From Actinomycetota bacterium (GTDB lineage Bacteria; Actinomycetota; Actinomycetes; Mycobacteriales; Micromonosporaceae): a DNA stretch of 64,000 bases. The DNA lies in the NCBI GenBank assembly GCA_005885555.1, contig VAWN01000030.1, forward strand, positions 1 through 64,000, in the 5' to 3' direction. The notes under the pieces were generated by a model. The model made no database searches, was not told where the DNA came from, and saw only the letters and a program-made list of their open reading frames with translations. A program made the position numbers and the translations under genes. Positions 52,819 through 62,381 of the stretch are shown in pieces. The stretch's first letter is position 1. The number at the start of each line of letters is the position of its first letter.

Positions 52819-55233
52819 TTACCGGACCATGAAGCCGGCCGAGGCGGTGTCGACCTGTACCTGGTACCCACCCGACTCGACCTGCGGCCGGGCGGTGGAG
52901 TCGACGTCGCCCGCGGTCACCGCGAGCACGGAGACGGGGAACGACAGGTGCACCACCGTCGACTGTCCGGGCGCCAGCGTGACCCGGGTGAACGCCACGA
53001 GACGCTGCGGCGGTACCACGACGTCGCTGACCGGCTGGTGCACATACACCGGCACCACGTCGGTACCGGCGCGGCTGCCGCTGTTCGCCACGGTGAGGGT
53101 CACGTGCATGGTGCCGTTGCGCGACACCGTCGGGTTGTCCACGGCCAACCCGCTGGTCTGGAACGTGGTGTAGCTGAGCCCGAACCCGAACGGGTACCGC
53201 GGGTTGTAGTTGTGTCCCTGACCCGACCCGGTGTCCGGCAGCTGGTCGAAGAACTTCGGCTGGTCGCCCAGCGGCGACGGGCAGGTGCCGCAGAAGTCAC
53301 CACCCGGGGTGTCCGCCTCCGACGGCCAGCTCACCGGCAGCCGCGCGCTCGGGTTGACCTTGCCGAAGATGACGTCGGCGACCGCGGTACCGGCTTCGGT
53401 GCTGCCCTGGTACGCCATCAGCAGGCCGGCGGCGTTGCCGGCCGGGCCGAGGCCGAGCGGCCGCCCGGCGATGACCACGACGATGACCGGCTTACCGGTG
53501 GCCTGCAGGGCGGCGACGAGCGCCTTCTGGTCGGCGGGCAGCGCCGGCGCCGGGTTGTCGCCCAGCCCTTCGGCGTAGGCCTTCTCGCCCACCGCGACCA
53601 CGATCGCGTCCGCGCCCGCGGCCGCCGCGACGGCACTCGCCTGGTCGGGCGCGAACGTCACGTTCGGGTCGGCGGCCGAAAGGCCCGCCTTGACCGTGGT
53701 ACCCGGCGGGATCTGGTCGGGCGGTCCCATGCAGCAGACGTGCCCGGCGCCGAACACGCCCTGCCAGCTGACGCTCCAGCCGCCGAGCTGGTTGGTCATC
53801 GAGTCGGCGCTGGGGCCGGTGACCACCAGCTTCGCGCCCGGCGACAGCGGCAGCAGGTTGTTCTGGTTGCGCAGCAAGGTGATCGACTCGTCGGCGGCGG
53901 CCAGGGTGCTGTCCCGCCCGGCGTTGACGACCGCGTCGGCCTTGGCCGGGTCGACGAACGGGTGGTCGAACAGGCCCAGCGCGAACTTCAGCCGCAGGAT
54001 CCGCCGTACCGACTGGTCGATCCGGGCCACCGAGACCAGGCCGTTGCTCACGTCCTGCAGCAGCCCGGCCTGCCAGCCGGCGAAGTCGAACGGGGTCATC
54101 GACATGTCCACGCCGGCGTTGACCGCCTTGGCGATCGCGCCCGGGAAGTCGGCCGCGATGTGGTAGTTGTTCGCCAGCGCCGGTACGTCGCCGTAGTCGC
54201 TGATCACCACGCCCTGGAAGCCGAGCCGCTCGCGCAGTTCGGTGGTGAGCAGGAAGTGCGAGGCGGTGGCCGGAATGTTGTTGATGGAACCGGAGTCCAC
54301 CATCACCGTCGCCGCGTTGGCATTGATGCCACCCGCGTAGGACGGCAGGAACATGTCCTGCAGGTACCGGATCGGCAGTTGCGCCTCGACCCGGTCGTGC
54401 CCGTTGATGGACTCGGAGTACCCGGCGAAGTGCTTCACGGTCGCGGCGGCCGGCAACCGGTTGCCGTCGCCACCACCTTGCAGCCCGGTGACGAAACCGG
54501 CGCCCATCGCCGCGCTCAGTACCGGTTCCTCGGCCCACGTCTCGTAGGCCCGGCCCCAGCGGTTGTCCCGGTACAGGTCCTGTACCGGCGCGAAGTCCCA
54601 CGTCCAGCCGGTCGCGACCAGACCCCGGGAGGTCGTCGCGCCGCCGGCCTGTGCGGTACCCGGATCCCACGTCGCACCGACGCCGATCGACTGCGGGAAC
54701 AGCGGCGCCTGGAACGGGTGCCCGAACCCGTGTACCGCGTCCACCCCGAGGATGACCGGGATGTGCAGCCGGGAGTTGTCGATCGCGGCGTGCTGGATGG
54801 TGTTGGCCCATTCGGCCCAGCCGCGCCCGGTGTTCATCGGCGGGTTGTCGGTGCCACCGGCGAGGATCGAGCCGGTGAAGTTCTTCACGAGCACATTGTC
54901 CAAACAGGACGGTTGCAGCGGATCGGTGTTGCCGCCGGGGTTGTGGCAGTTGCCGTCGGCCGGGTTGGTGGTGTCGCGCAGCGCCCCGACGACGATCTGG
55001 TCCATCTGACCGACCTTCTCGGGCAGCGTCATCCGGTGCAGCAGATCCTCCACCCGGGCCGACACGCTGGCGTTGGCGTCGAGGTAGACCGGGCCGCCGG
55101 CAGCGGGTACCGCGGCGCCGGAGGCACCGCCGGTCGCGACCAGCGCGGCCGAACACAGCAGGGCCGTGGTGACTGTGCGGGGGCGCCGGCTCACGAGACT
55201 TCGGCCGGCGCGTGTCAGTACATCGAGATACAT
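52819..55233 (-). CDS. Secreted GH3 beta-glycosidase (beta-glucosidase type)
   Basis: An 804-residue exported enzyme. Signal sequence with hydrophobic core TALLCSAALVATGGASGA. The GH3 N-terminal barrel shows ILGVDAVHGFGHPF, ATVKHFAGYSE and nucleophile Asp346 in GVVISDYGDV; the second domain has ADESITLLRNQNNLLPL and WPSEAD; the C-terminal fibronectin-III-like domain includes YPFGFGLSYTTF and PVYVHQP. The closest functional class is cellobiose/gentiobiose-type beta-glucosidase or beta-glucan exohydrolase. GAGGA lies before the ATG (55231-55233). Confidence 0.93.
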   Translation of the reverse strand: MYLDVLTRAGRSLVSRRPRTVTTALLCSAALVATGGASGAAVPAAGGPVYLDANASVSARVEDLLHRMTLPEKVGQMDQIVVGALRDTTNPADGNCHNPGGNTDPLQPSCLDNVLVKNFTGSILAGGTDNPPMNTGRGWAEWANTIQHAAIDNSRLHIPVILGVDAVHGFGHPFQAPLFPQSIGVGATWDPGTAQAGGATTSRGLVATGWTWDFAPVQDLYRDNRWGRAYETWAEEPVLSAAMGAGFVTGLQGGGDGNRLPAAATVKHFAGYSESINGHDRVEAQLPIRYLQDMFLPSYAGGINANAATVMVDSGSINNIPATASHFLLTTELRERLGFQGVVISDYGDVPALANNYHIAADFPGAIAKAVNAGVDMSMTPFDFAGWQAGLLQDVSNGLVSVARIDQSVRRILRLKFALGLFDHPFVDPAKADAVVNAGRDSTLAAADESITLLRNQNNLLPLSPGAKLVVTGPSADSMTNQLGGWSVSWQGVFGAGHVCCMGPPDQIPPGTTVKAGLSAADPNVTFAPDQASAVAAAAGADAIVVAVGEKAYAEGLGDNPAPALPADQKALVAALQATGKPVIVVVIAGRPLGLGPAGNAAGLLMAYQGSTEAGTAVADVIFGKVNPSARLPVSWPSEADTPGGDFCGTCPSPLGDQPKFFDQLPDTGSGQGHNYNPRYPFGFGLSYTTFQTSGLAVDNPTVSRNGTMHVTLTVANSGSRAGTDVVPVYVHQPVSDVVVPPQRLVAFTRVTLAPGQSTVVHLSFPVSVLAVTAGDVDSTARPQVESGGYQVQVDTASAGFMVR

Positions 55234-55328
55234 CGTCCTCGTCCATTCCGGATGTGGAAGGCGCTCGGTCCGGCCGACCCGAGGTGCCGATGCAGTGGTC
55301 CGTCCGCCCAGATCCGGACCCGACGCCG

Positions 55329-55360
55329 ACGCTAGGAGTCGATGATGATCGAAGTCAATA
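55329..55360 (-). promoter_or_regulatory. Promoter of the GH3 gene
   Basis: Minus strand TTGACT (55353-55358) and TAGCGT (55329-55334) with an 18-bp spacer that begins TCGATCATC. ATTGACTTCGATCATC here matches ATTGACTTTGATCACC at the GH79-like promoter in 14 of 16 positions. The remaining part of 55234-55440 holds no gene. Confidence 0.65.
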
Positions 55361-55440
55361 CCTACGTTGCTGAATTGTTACCGGCCACAACAAAACCCGA
55401 CCCTTGCGCGCCGTAACGCGCTGGTCATAAGTTTTAAGCG

Positions 55441-55493
55441 AAAACAAAGCTCCCCCGCCGGTCCGGCCGCCATGGGGGAGCTACCCCGACGAC
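55441..55493 (-). terminator. Rho-independent terminator of the acetyltransferase gene
   Basis: On the minus strand AGCTCCCCC (55493-55485) pairs with GGGGGAGCT (55457-55449), followed at once by TTGTTTTC, a genuine T-rich tract, which is rare in this window. It lies 7 bp after the stop. Confidence 0.88.
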
Positions 55494-55499
55494 TCCGCC

Positions 55500-56696
55500 C
55501 TAGAAGTAGTTGAGCAACTGGGCCGCCGGCCCGGCGCCCAGCAGGTCCAGTGCTGCCGGGTGCTGCCCGGCGGCGCAGCGCAGCAGCCCGGCCCCGGCCA
55601 CCGTGACCGCCTGCGCGACCCCCGAGTAGAGCAGGCCGAACCCGCGAACGTGCAGGTGCAGCGCGGGCTCCTCCGTGCTGCGCCGCAGTTCGGCTGCGCC
55701 GTCGGCGACCTCGAGCCGCCACGCGCCGGTGTTCCACGGCGCGTGCGGGTCGTCGACGGCGAAGTCGACCGTGCCGCGGATGTACGGCGGCCAGCCGCGG
55801 CTCTCCACCGCGCGGACGACGTCGACCGGCCGGTGCATCCAGACCTGCTGGCGGTACTCGCGGGCACGTTCCAGCGGCAGGTGCGCCGCCACGGCATCGT
55901 GTGCCAGCAGCCGCAGCCGCAGCGTCGGCGCCACGCTCTGCCAGCTGGCGAGCACGCCGACCAGTTCCCGGGCGGCCGCCCCGGTGGTGGCGAGCAGGTC
56001 GTGCACGGTCAGCACGCCGCTCGCGTCGTACCCGGAACCGCGCTGCCAGGCCGCATACCCGACCAGCCGCCCGCCGTCCTCGACGAGGGTCAGCCCGTCG
56101 AGCCACTCCGGCAGCGCATCGGCGGGCCGGTCGAACAGCGCGCCGTCACGGGTGAGCATGCCGCAGCGGTACCGGGCGACCTGCTGGTACAGCTGCGCGA
56201 CCGCGGGCAGGTCGGCCGGCTCACCGGGCCGGACGGACAGGTCCGGCGACGGCCGGTGCCGGGGCAGCGAAGCGGTGGCCAGCTCGACGGTACGCAGCAC
56301 GCCGGTGGCCTCCCAACCGCAGCTGCGGTACGGGGCGGCCACCGTCGGGTACAGCGCGCTGACCGCCGCGCCCCGCTCCCGGGCGCCGCGCAGCAGCTCG
56401 ACGAGCAACGCGCGGGCCACGCCGCGGCCGCGCGCCTCGGGCAGTACCGCTACGCCGGCCACGTCCGCCGACGCCACCCGGCGACCGCTCCACCACTGCT
56501 CCTGGTGCCGGTCGATCGCACTGCCGAGCAGCCGGCCGTCGGCGTCGAAGGCGCCGTAGCGCAGCGATCCCGGTACCGCGGCGGGCTCGGGCGGCGACAC
56601 GGGTCGCGGTCCGGAACCGAAGGCGAGCCGACCCAGTTCCCACGCGGCCGGCAGCTCGTCGACCTGCACTTCCCGGATCTCCACCCGGCCGAGCAT
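55500..56696 (-). CDS. Eis-type GNAT N-acetyltransferase
   Basis: About 398 residues with the Eis layout: a GNAT domain with the acetyl-CoA loop VAVLPEARGRGVARALLVELL, a second degenerate GNAT domain, and an SCP2-like C-terminal domain (ALHLHVRGFGLLYSGVAQA). The protein ends LLNYF; in Eis enzymes the C-terminal Phe carboxylate acts as the catalytic base, so the end is preserved. Family members acetylate amines, including aminoglycosides. ATG 56696 and GTG 56684 are possible starts; a TATATAT box overlaps the ATG, which favours the GTG. The Hsp70-like gene lies immediately upstream. Confidence 0.88.
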   Translation of the reverse strand: MLGRVEIREVQVDELPAAWELGRLAFGSGPRPVSPPEPAAVPGSLRYGAFDADGRLLGSAIDRHQEQWWSGRRVASADVAGVAVLPEARGRGVARALLVELLRGARERGAAVSALYPTVAAPYRSCGWEATGVLRTVELATASLPRHRPSPDLSVRPGEPADLPAVAQLYQQVARYRCGMLTRDGALFDRPADALPEWLDGLTLVEDGGRLVGYAAWQRGSGYDASGVLTVHDLLATTGAAARELVGVLASWQSVAPTLRLRLLAHDAVAAHLPLERAREYRQQVWMHRPVDVVRAVESRGWPPYIRGTVDFAVDDPHAPWNTGAWRLEVADGAAELRRSTEEPALHLHVRGFGLLYSGVAQAVTVAGAGLLRCAAGQHPAALDLLGAGPAAQLLNYF

Positions 56697-56710
56697 ATAT
56701 AGCGGTGGCG

Positions 56711-58420
56711 TCACGCCCCCGCGCGGAACCTGGATCCGGTCCACTCGCCACCCTCGGGCGGCTGGGACATGCAGTAGTAGATCCAGCTACCGTCGGCCAG
56801 CTGCACCGGCCACGCGTCGCGGTTCCAGCCGGCGGTAGCGGCCGGATCGACGCTGCGGTCGTGTAGCGCCTTCGCCGAGCAGACGCCGCTGACGTCGGCG
56901 CGCTGCATCAGGCTGTCCTGCCGCTGGTCCTGCGCGTCGGCCGGCAGGTACCCGGCGGTGAACGCCTCCCAGTAGTGCGCCTGCGCGCAGTCCACCTTGC
57001 CCGGCTTCTGCGCCACGCCGCTGATCGACGTCAGGCCGCCGAAGCACGCGGAACCGGTCGGGCAGAGCGCCCCGCCGCAGCCGACGAACCCGGCCGGCAC
57101 GGCGGTACCGGCACTGCCGCGGGCCGGGCTGCCGAGGGTCGGGCTGCCGCCGGTACCCCCGGTGCCGGCCGCACCACCGCGGCCGAGCGTGAACCACAAC
57201 CCGCCCGCCGCGAGCGCGGCCGCGACCACCACGGCGAGCACCACCGGCACCAGCCGCCGCCGCGGCGCGGGAACGGCGACCGGCGGCGGGGCCGGAGCCG
57301 GAGCCGGCCAGGAAGGCGGCGGCGCGGGCGGCGGCGCGTCCGCGCGGGCGACCGCGGTGGCCAGCAGCGCGCCGTGGGCGACCGGCAGCTCCGGCTGCTC
57401 CGGCACCGTCGGCGCGATGCCGAACCGGGCGTGCAACCGGGTGGCCACCAGCGGGATCCGGCTCGACCCGCCGACCAGGAAGATGCCGGCGAGATCCTCG
57501 CGGGCCAGACCCGAACGCTGCAACAGCCGCCGGGTCTCGTCGACGGCCCGGTCGACCAGCGGCCCGGCGACCCGCTCCAGCTCGTCGCGGGTCACGTGCA
57601 GGGCTTCGGGCGTGCGGGGCAGCTGCACCGGAGCCGTGGTACCGCGCGACAGCATCTCCTTGGCCGACCGCACCTCGGTCCAGAAGGCGCCGCGCTCGCG
57701 CAGGTCGACGGTGTCGACCGAGTTGCTGAGCCGGCGCCACAGGTCCGCGTCGCGCAGGGCGATCAGCTGGCCGAGGTGGCCGACGAGGGCCGCGTCGACG
57801 TCCAGGCCGCCGAGGTCGTCCAGGCCGCCGGTGGCCAGCACGCGCAGCCCTTGCGGCTCGCGGCGCAGGACAGCGAGGTCGAGGGTACCGCCGCCGAAGT
57901 CGAAGATGACCAGTGAGCGCCCCGGCGGCACCTGCTGGCGCAGCACGTCCATGCAGTACCGGCCGGCCGCGACCGGTTCGTCGACGAGCAGCGCGTTGCC
58001 GATCCCGGCCAGGCGCGCGGCCTCCTTGAGCACGGCGCGCCGCTGCGGTCCCCAGTCTGCCGGGTAGGTCAGTACCGTGGCGCCGCTCGCGTCGACCCCG
58101 GCCTGCCATGCCTCGTGCGCGACCCGGCGCAGGATGGCACCGAGCAGCGCCGGTACCGGTACCGCGGCGTCGCCGAGCAGCACGGTGCCGTCGTCGACCC
58201 GGCGCTTGGGGTGCGGTTCGAAGCGGGCCGGTTCGAGCATCGACAGCCGCTCAGCGTCCCGCCCGGTGTGCAGCACGCCGTCACGGGCGGCGAAGACCCC
58301 CGACGCCAGTACCGGCGACCCGTCGAACAGCAGCGCGCGCGGCGGCTGGTCGCCCCGCTGGACGACGGCGACGGTGTGGCACGTGCCGAGATCGACGGCC
58401 AGCCGGACGGGTACCGCCAT
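56711..58420 (-). CDS. Hsp70-like ATPase with membrane segment and extracellular Cys-rich domain
   Basis: A 569-residue protein. Residues 1-360 form an Hsp70/actin-fold ATPase (VRLAVDLGTCHTVAVVQ, VIFDFGGGTLDLAVL, GIFLVGGSSRIPLVATRL). Instead of a substrate-binding domain a Pro/Ala linker leads to one membrane helix (LVPVVLAVVVAAALAAGGLWF, about 395) and an outer domain with about six Cys (GCGGALCPTGSACFGG, VDCAQAHYWEAF, VSGVCSAKAL, IYYCM). This Hsp70-TM type is actinobacterial and is of unknown function; it may couple cytoplasmic nucleotide state to an envelope signal. GGGGGG precedes the ATG. Confidence 0.88.
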   Translation of the reverse strand: MAVPVRLAVDLGTCHTVAVVQRGDQPPRALLFDGSPVLASGVFAARDGVLHTGRDAERLSMLEPARFEPHPKRRVDDGTVLLGDAAVPVPALLGAILRRVAHEAWQAGVDASGATVLTYPADWGPQRRAVLKEAARLAGIGNALLVDEPVAAGRYCMDVLRQQVPPGRSLVIFDFGGGTLDLAVLRREPQGLRVLATGGLDDLGGLDVDAALVGHLGQLIALRDADLWRRLSNSVDTVDLRERGAFWTEVRSAKEMLSRGTTAPVQLPRTPEALHVTRDELERVAGPLVDRAVDETRRLLQRSGLAREDLAGIFLVGGSSRIPLVATRLHARFGIAPTVPEQPELPVAHGALLATAVARADAPPPAPPPSWPAPAPAPPPVAVPAPRRRLVPVVLAVVVAAALAAGGLWFTLGRGGAAGTGGTGGSPTLGSPARGSAGTAVPAGFVGCGGALCPTGSACFGGLTSISGVAQKPGKVDCAQAHYWEAFTAGYLPADAQDQRQDSLMQRADVSGVCSAKALHDRSVDPAATAGWNRDAWPVQLADGSWIYYCMSQPPEGGEWTGSRFRAGA

Positions 58421-58519
58421 GGCCGCTCACCCCCCTGGTCCGCCACGGTGGACCCGGGGATCGTACGCCCACCGGAAAAGAACCGTGAAGACCGGTGCGA
58501 GGATCGCGGTCATTGCCGC

Positions 58520-59098
58520 TCACCGCCACCGGAACACAAAGCTGAAGTCCTGCGCGCAACGCCCGGTCAGCTTGCGTTCGGCGGAGATCCGTCCGGCGGC
58601 GAGGTGTTTCGCGACCTCGGCGCGGGACAGCCGCAGGCCGGTCGCGATGAGCGCCGTCACCCTGATCGGGATGCGTTGTGCGAAGTGGACGCTGACGTGG
58701 AGGATGTCGGCTTTCGGTAGCTCGACGGGTGTCGTCTGCAATGTCCACGCACCGGTCCAGTCGAGCACGACGTCGTTGCGGTGCGCCAGCGCAGGATCGG
58801 CCAGCAGCTTCGCCGCGAGCGCGGGAGCGTTGTCATGGAAGCCGTCAAGCATCGTGGGTTCGATGCAGCGAACGTGCACACGCTCCAGCACCGTCAGCTT
58901 GACCGTCTCGCCGCACCGAACGCACAGCGCCAGCAACCAGACGTCGAGCAGCTTGTGGTTCGCGTTGACGCGGAATCGTCCGTGCGTCCGGTACCGCGTC
59001 GAAGGGCAGGTCCGGCAGCGGCGCCGGATGATCGGAAAGTCTGTCGGGCGGACGAGCCACTGCGTCGTGGCGCGCACGCCAAAGCTGTCTTCCTGCAC
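58520..59098 (-). CDS. DUF1062 family protein
   Basis: A 192-residue protein with a zinc-ribbon-like first half (CRTCPSTRY, then RFRVNANHKLLDVWLLALCVRCGET) and a helical C-terminus with a possible S4-like RNA-binding segment (LRLSRAEVAKHLAAGRISAERKL). The family is DUF1062, function unknown. GTG 59098 is the apparent start, with no ribosome site; a later GTG at VRATTQW is possible. GGTACC is scarcer in this gene and the next 400 bp than elsewhere, so recent acquisition is possible but unproven. Confidence 0.8.
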   Translation of the reverse strand: MQEDSFGVRATTQWLVRPTDFPIIRRRCRTCPSTRYRTHGRFRVNANHKLLDVWLLALCVRCGETVKLTVLERVHVRCIEPTMLDGFHDNAPALAAKLLADPALAHRNDVVLDWTGAWTLQTTPVELPKADILHVSVHFAQRIPIRVTALIATGLRLSRAEVAKHLAAGRISAERKLTGRCAQDFSFVFRWR

Positions 59099-59493
59099 CA
59101 GGAGAGGCCAATCAGCGGCGAGACCAACGTTTGCGAGGTCGGCGCGGCGCGGATCGGCGCGGCGCCGGATCGGGCCACGGGTGCCGCGAGGCGGGCAGCC
59201 GGACGTCGATGACCTGCCGAGGGCACGCTGAAGCAGGCCGGCAGCGCGGCGGCGCTACGCGGCCACGGACCCGTCAGAGCGCGGCGTACCTTCTCGGCGC
59301 GATGAACGTCTCAGCTGGTGTACAACGGCCTGTCCTTGACAGAGCGTGCATCGGCGCCGGTCGGCGCCGCCTGGATGACGGCACGACGGTAGTGCCGATC
59401 GGTTGTCCTACGCGACGGAATTTCGGCGGCGCCAGCGTTGGTGATCTCAGCCGGGGTGACCGGGCCGGCGCCTTCTGTGCCAAGCTGGCCGGC
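59099..59493. other. Gene-free interval
   Basis: About 395 bp between the divergent DUF1062 and aldo/keto reductase genes. The plus frame stays open but its translation (Arg-rich, no pattern) is not convincing. TTGACA at 59336 has no good -10 partner. I see no repeat, hairpin or RNA gene here. Confidence 0.6.
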
Positions 59494-60369
59494 ATGACTT
59501 CAGCAGCGGCGGCGGGTACCTGGCAGCTCGGCGACCTGACCGTCAACCGGCTCGGGTTCGGCGCGATGCGACTGACCGGCAGCGGCGTATTCGACCGCGG
59601 TACCCCGAGCGGGCGCGACCGGGCCGTCCGGGTCCTGCGTCGCGCCGTCGAGCTGGGCGTCAACCACATCGACACCGCCGCGTTCTACTTCTCCGCGACC
59701 CGGTCGGCCAACGAGCTGATCAACACCGCGCTGGCGCCGTACCCCGACGAGCTGGTCATCGTGACCAAGGTGGGGCCGGGTCGCGACCCGTCCGGCGAGT
59801 GGCTGCCGTTCGCCGCGCCGCACCAGTTGCGCGGCCAGGTCGAGGAGAACCTGCGCCAGCTCGGCCGCGACCACCTCGACGTGGTGAACCTGCGGATGTA
59901 CGGCGACAATCCGCTCTCCGAGCACTTCGGCGTGCTGGCCAAGCTGCGCGACGAAGGGCTGATCCGGCACCTGGGCATCTCCAACGTCCGGCCGGCCCAC
60001 CTCGCCGAGGCGCAGGCGATCGCGCCGGTGGTGTGCGTGCAGAACCGGTACGGGCTGGACGTGCGCACGCCCGACAACGACAAGCTGCTGCGGATGTGCG
60101 GCGAGCAGGGCATCGCGTTCGTACCGTTCTTCGCGATCGCCGGTGCCGGACGCGAGGACGGCGCGGCTCCCGCCGAACCCGAGGCGGTGCGCACCGTCGC
60201 GCGGGCGCGCGGCGCGACCGCGGCACAGGTCCGCCTGGCGTGGACCCTGCACCGCGGCCGGCACGTGCTCGCCATCCCCGGCACCGGCAACCCGGAGCAC
60301 CTGGAAGCCAACGTGGCCGCCGGTGCGCTGCATCTCACCGCCGAGGACATGGCCCTGCTGGACGGCTGA
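59494..60369 (+). CDS. Aldo/keto reductase
   Basis: A 291-residue NADPH-dependent (beta/alpha)8 reductase of the YdbC/AKR13-like group. The catalytic Asp and Tyr are in NHIDTAAFYFS and the Lys in VIVTKVGPGRD; the usual His position is replaced in LDVVNLRMYGD, as in this subgroup. Substrate likely a small aldehyde or ketone. The C-terminal coenzyme site is LAIPGTGNPEHLEANVAA. CAAGCT lies 7 nt before the ATG, a weak leaderless-type box. Confidence 0.9.
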   Translation: MTSAAAAGTWQLGDLTVNRLGFGAMRLTGSGVFDRGTPSGRDRAVRVLRRAVELGVNHIDTAAFYFSATRSANELINTALAPYPDELVIVTKVGPGRDPSGEWLPFAAPHQLRGQVEENLRQLGRDHLDVVNLRMYGDNPLSEHFGVLAKLRDEGLIRHLGISNVRPAHLAEAQAIAPVVCVQNRYGLDVRTPDNDKLLRMCGEQGIAFVPFFAIAGAGREDGAAPAEPEAVRTVARARGATAAQVRLAWTLHRGRHVLAIPGTGNPEHLEANVAAGALHLTAEDMALLDG

Positions 60370-60388
60370 CATGTGCCACCTGGGAGGG

Positions 60389-61435
60389 TCAACCAAGCCC
60401 GGGTACGTCCGCGTTGACCAGCATCTGGAGGACCAGCCTTGATTCGTCGGCGGTGGGCTCGTCCGCGGTCCACTGAACGACGTGGGCGTCGCCGCCGACG
60501 TTCGTGGTCTGCGGATGCGTCAGCCACTGGGCGTAGGTCCCACCGACGGTGAACGACTTTCCGTCGGTCAGCGCGCCGGGCACGGCTGCGGCGTAGCCGT
60601 CGGCCGCGGCCCGGTCGGCCCAGGCGGTGCACACCACGGCGCGCGGCGTGTCCGACGTGGACTTCGGGGGGCGGACGCCGACCGCGATCTCGGTCAGCTT
60701 GTCGAGCTGGACACCGTGCGGTACCCGTGCCTGCACGGCCGGCTGCTGGGTGGTCGCGGACCGGTACCGGGTGGTCAGGTTCGCCACCGCTACGTCACCA
60801 AGGCAGTCCGCCAACGCGGCGGTCGCCCGGTCGTCGGCCAGCGTCCTACCCGGCAACGGGTGGCCCGCGGTGCCGAGGTCGGTGCCTGAGCGTCCGATCA
60901 CCACGTCCGAGCCATCGGGCCGGACCTGGGCGAAGGTCAGCCCGTACCCCGCCTTCCGGCCGGTGTTGGTGAGCTGTGCGGGATCGGGCGCCACGTACCG
61001 GTCGCCGTTCCTCGCCCAACCGAGCGTCGTCAGCGAGGTGCCGATGCGGTCGGCCTGTTGCCCACCCGCCAGCACCGTCACCGTGTGTGGCTGCAGTCCA
61101 GCCGCGATCCCGTAGTCGGCGTCCAGCGGAGCGATGCCGGTGTCGGTGGGCGCGGTCACAGCGTCCGAGCGCAGATCGGTGCCCTGCAGCAGCAGGAGGC
61201 CGAAGCCGCGGCCGGGCCGCTTACCTACCACCCTGGTCAGCTCGGCGATGGCGTCGTACCCCAGCCAGGCCCGGGTGTCCTCGGTGGCCGCCACCCTGGA
61301 CAGGGCCTGGCGTAGACCGGTTGCCCTCGATCCGGTGCCGGTACCGCCGCTGTCCGCAGATCCTGTGGAACAGCCGGCGAGCACCGGGCCGGCAGCGACA
61401 CACAGAACCGTGACGACCGTGATTGCCTTGCGCAC
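60389..61435 (-). CDS. Hypothetical lipoprotein
   Basis: A 348-residue exported protein with a lipobox (VLCVAAGPVLAGCSTGSADS; Cys22). The mature part is mixed alpha/beta with no recognised domain: WLGYDAIAELTRVVGKRPG, RYVAPDPAQLTNTG, VVCTAWADRAAADGYAAAVP. It resembles conserved actinobacterial lipoproteins of unknown role. GTG 61435 has TATGGT 6 nt upstream (61442-61447), the leaderless pattern. It converges with the aldo/keto reductase gene. Confidence 0.75.
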   Translation of the reverse strand: MRKAITVVTVLCVAAGPVLAGCSTGSADSGGTGTGSRATGLRQALSRVAATEDTRAWLGYDAIAELTRVVGKRPGRGFGLLLLQGTDLRSDAVTAPTDTGIAPLDADYGIAAGLQPHTVTVLAGGQQADRIGTSLTTLGWARNGDRYVAPDPAQLTNTGRKAGYGLTFAQVRPDGSDVVIGRSGTDLGTAGHPLPGRTLADDRATAALADCLGDVAVANLTTRYRSATTQQPAVQARVPHGVQLDKLTEIAVGVRPPKSTSDTPRAVVCTAWADRAAADGYAAAVPGALTDGKSFTVGGTYAQWLTHPQTTNVGGDAHVVQWTADEPTADESRLVLQMLVNADVPGLG

Positions 61436-61513
61436 CGCGCGACCATAGCTTGTCGCGTCGGTACGATTCGACCCCGCGCACCGCGGTCAGCGCAGAACCC
61501 GTCGACCGCGGCC

Positions 61514-62332
61514 TCATACCCGGAACTTCTCGTACAGCAGCGGATGGTCGGTGAACCGCATCGGCAGGTGCTCGCCCTGCATCCACTGGATGTTGCGGGT
61601 GAAGAAGACGTGCTGCACGCTGCCGTCGCCGCGCCGGTCGTAGCCGGCCGGGGCGCAGCGGCGCACGTCGTGGGTACCCGCCCGGGCGGCCAGGTTGAAG
61701 TCCCCGGCGACGATCACCTCCGGCTGCACCCAGGACTCGGTCAGCGTCGCGCGCAGTTCCCGGCACTGCCGGGCCGCCGTGTCCGGGTCGGTGGACAGGT
61801 GGGTGGTGCACGCGGTCAGCCGGGCCCGGATGACCGTGGCACAGGTCCAGGCCCGCGCCTCGTCGCTGCCGTCCTGGCTCTGGTACCAGCCGCTCTGGTG
61901 CCCCCGTCCGGAGTAGTGATAGATCAGCGCGTCGCCGTACGGTTCGTCGTCGGTGCACCGGTACCAGTCGTTGGTGTCGCGGTCGACCGCCGGTACGAAG
62001 TCGACCGACACGTGCCGGCTGCCGTAGATCCCGGCCATCGCCTGCGCGAGCCTGCCCCAGCCGGTCGGCGAGTACAGGTCGTCACGGCAGATCTCCTGCA
62101 GCGTCACCAGTTCCGGCGGGTACTCGTGGATCTTCTCGACGGCCTCGTCGACCGAGCGGCCGAACCGGTAGCAGGTGCCGATCGCCAGGCCGCTGTTGCA
62201 CAGGTTCATCTGCAGGACGACGAACGTGGTCTCCGCGTGGGCGGGCTTCGCCGGTACCGATGAGATGAGCAGCGCGGCGGACGCGGTGACCACCAGGGCC
62301 ACCAGCGGGCGGGCCAGCCACCGTGCCTGCAT
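61514..62332 (-). CDS. Secreted endonuclease/exonuclease/phosphatase family protein
   Basis: A 272-residue exported protein (signal LVALVVTASAALLISSVPAK, cleaved near AHA). EEP markers: VVLQMNLCNSG (Asn), VTLQEICRDDL (metal-binding Glu), CTTHLSTD, VIVAGDFNLAA (Asp and Asn) and FTDHPLLYEKF (catalytic Asp-His). At least six Cys in the mature region suggest disulfides. It could be a nuclease or a phosphodiesterase of lipid or nucleotide type. ATG 62332 is chosen; an upstream in-frame region belongs to the damaged methyltransferase gene. Confidence 0.87.
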   Translation of the reverse strand: MQARWLARPLVALVVTASAALLISSVPAKPAHAETTFVVLQMNLCNSGLAIGTCYRFGRSVDEAVEKIHEYPPELVTLQEICRDDLYSPTGWGRLAQAMAGIYGSRHVSVDFVPAVDRDTNDWYRCTDDEPYGDALIYHYSGRGHQSGWYQSQDGSDEARAWTCATVIRARLTACTTHLSTDPDTAARQCRELRATLTESWVQPEVIVAGDFNLAARAGTHDVRRCAPAGYDRRGDGSVQHVFFTRNIQWMQGEHLPMRFTDHPLLYEKFRV

Positions 62333-62381
62333 CAGCGAAAACGGTACCTCAGGAGGGCTTGTCCCAGACGGACACGTGCCG

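Noticed and set aside
59131-59493. N-terminal extension or extra gene before the aldo/keto reductase
   Set aside because: Translation is an Arg-rich pattern without homology features, and the reductase start is clear at 59494.
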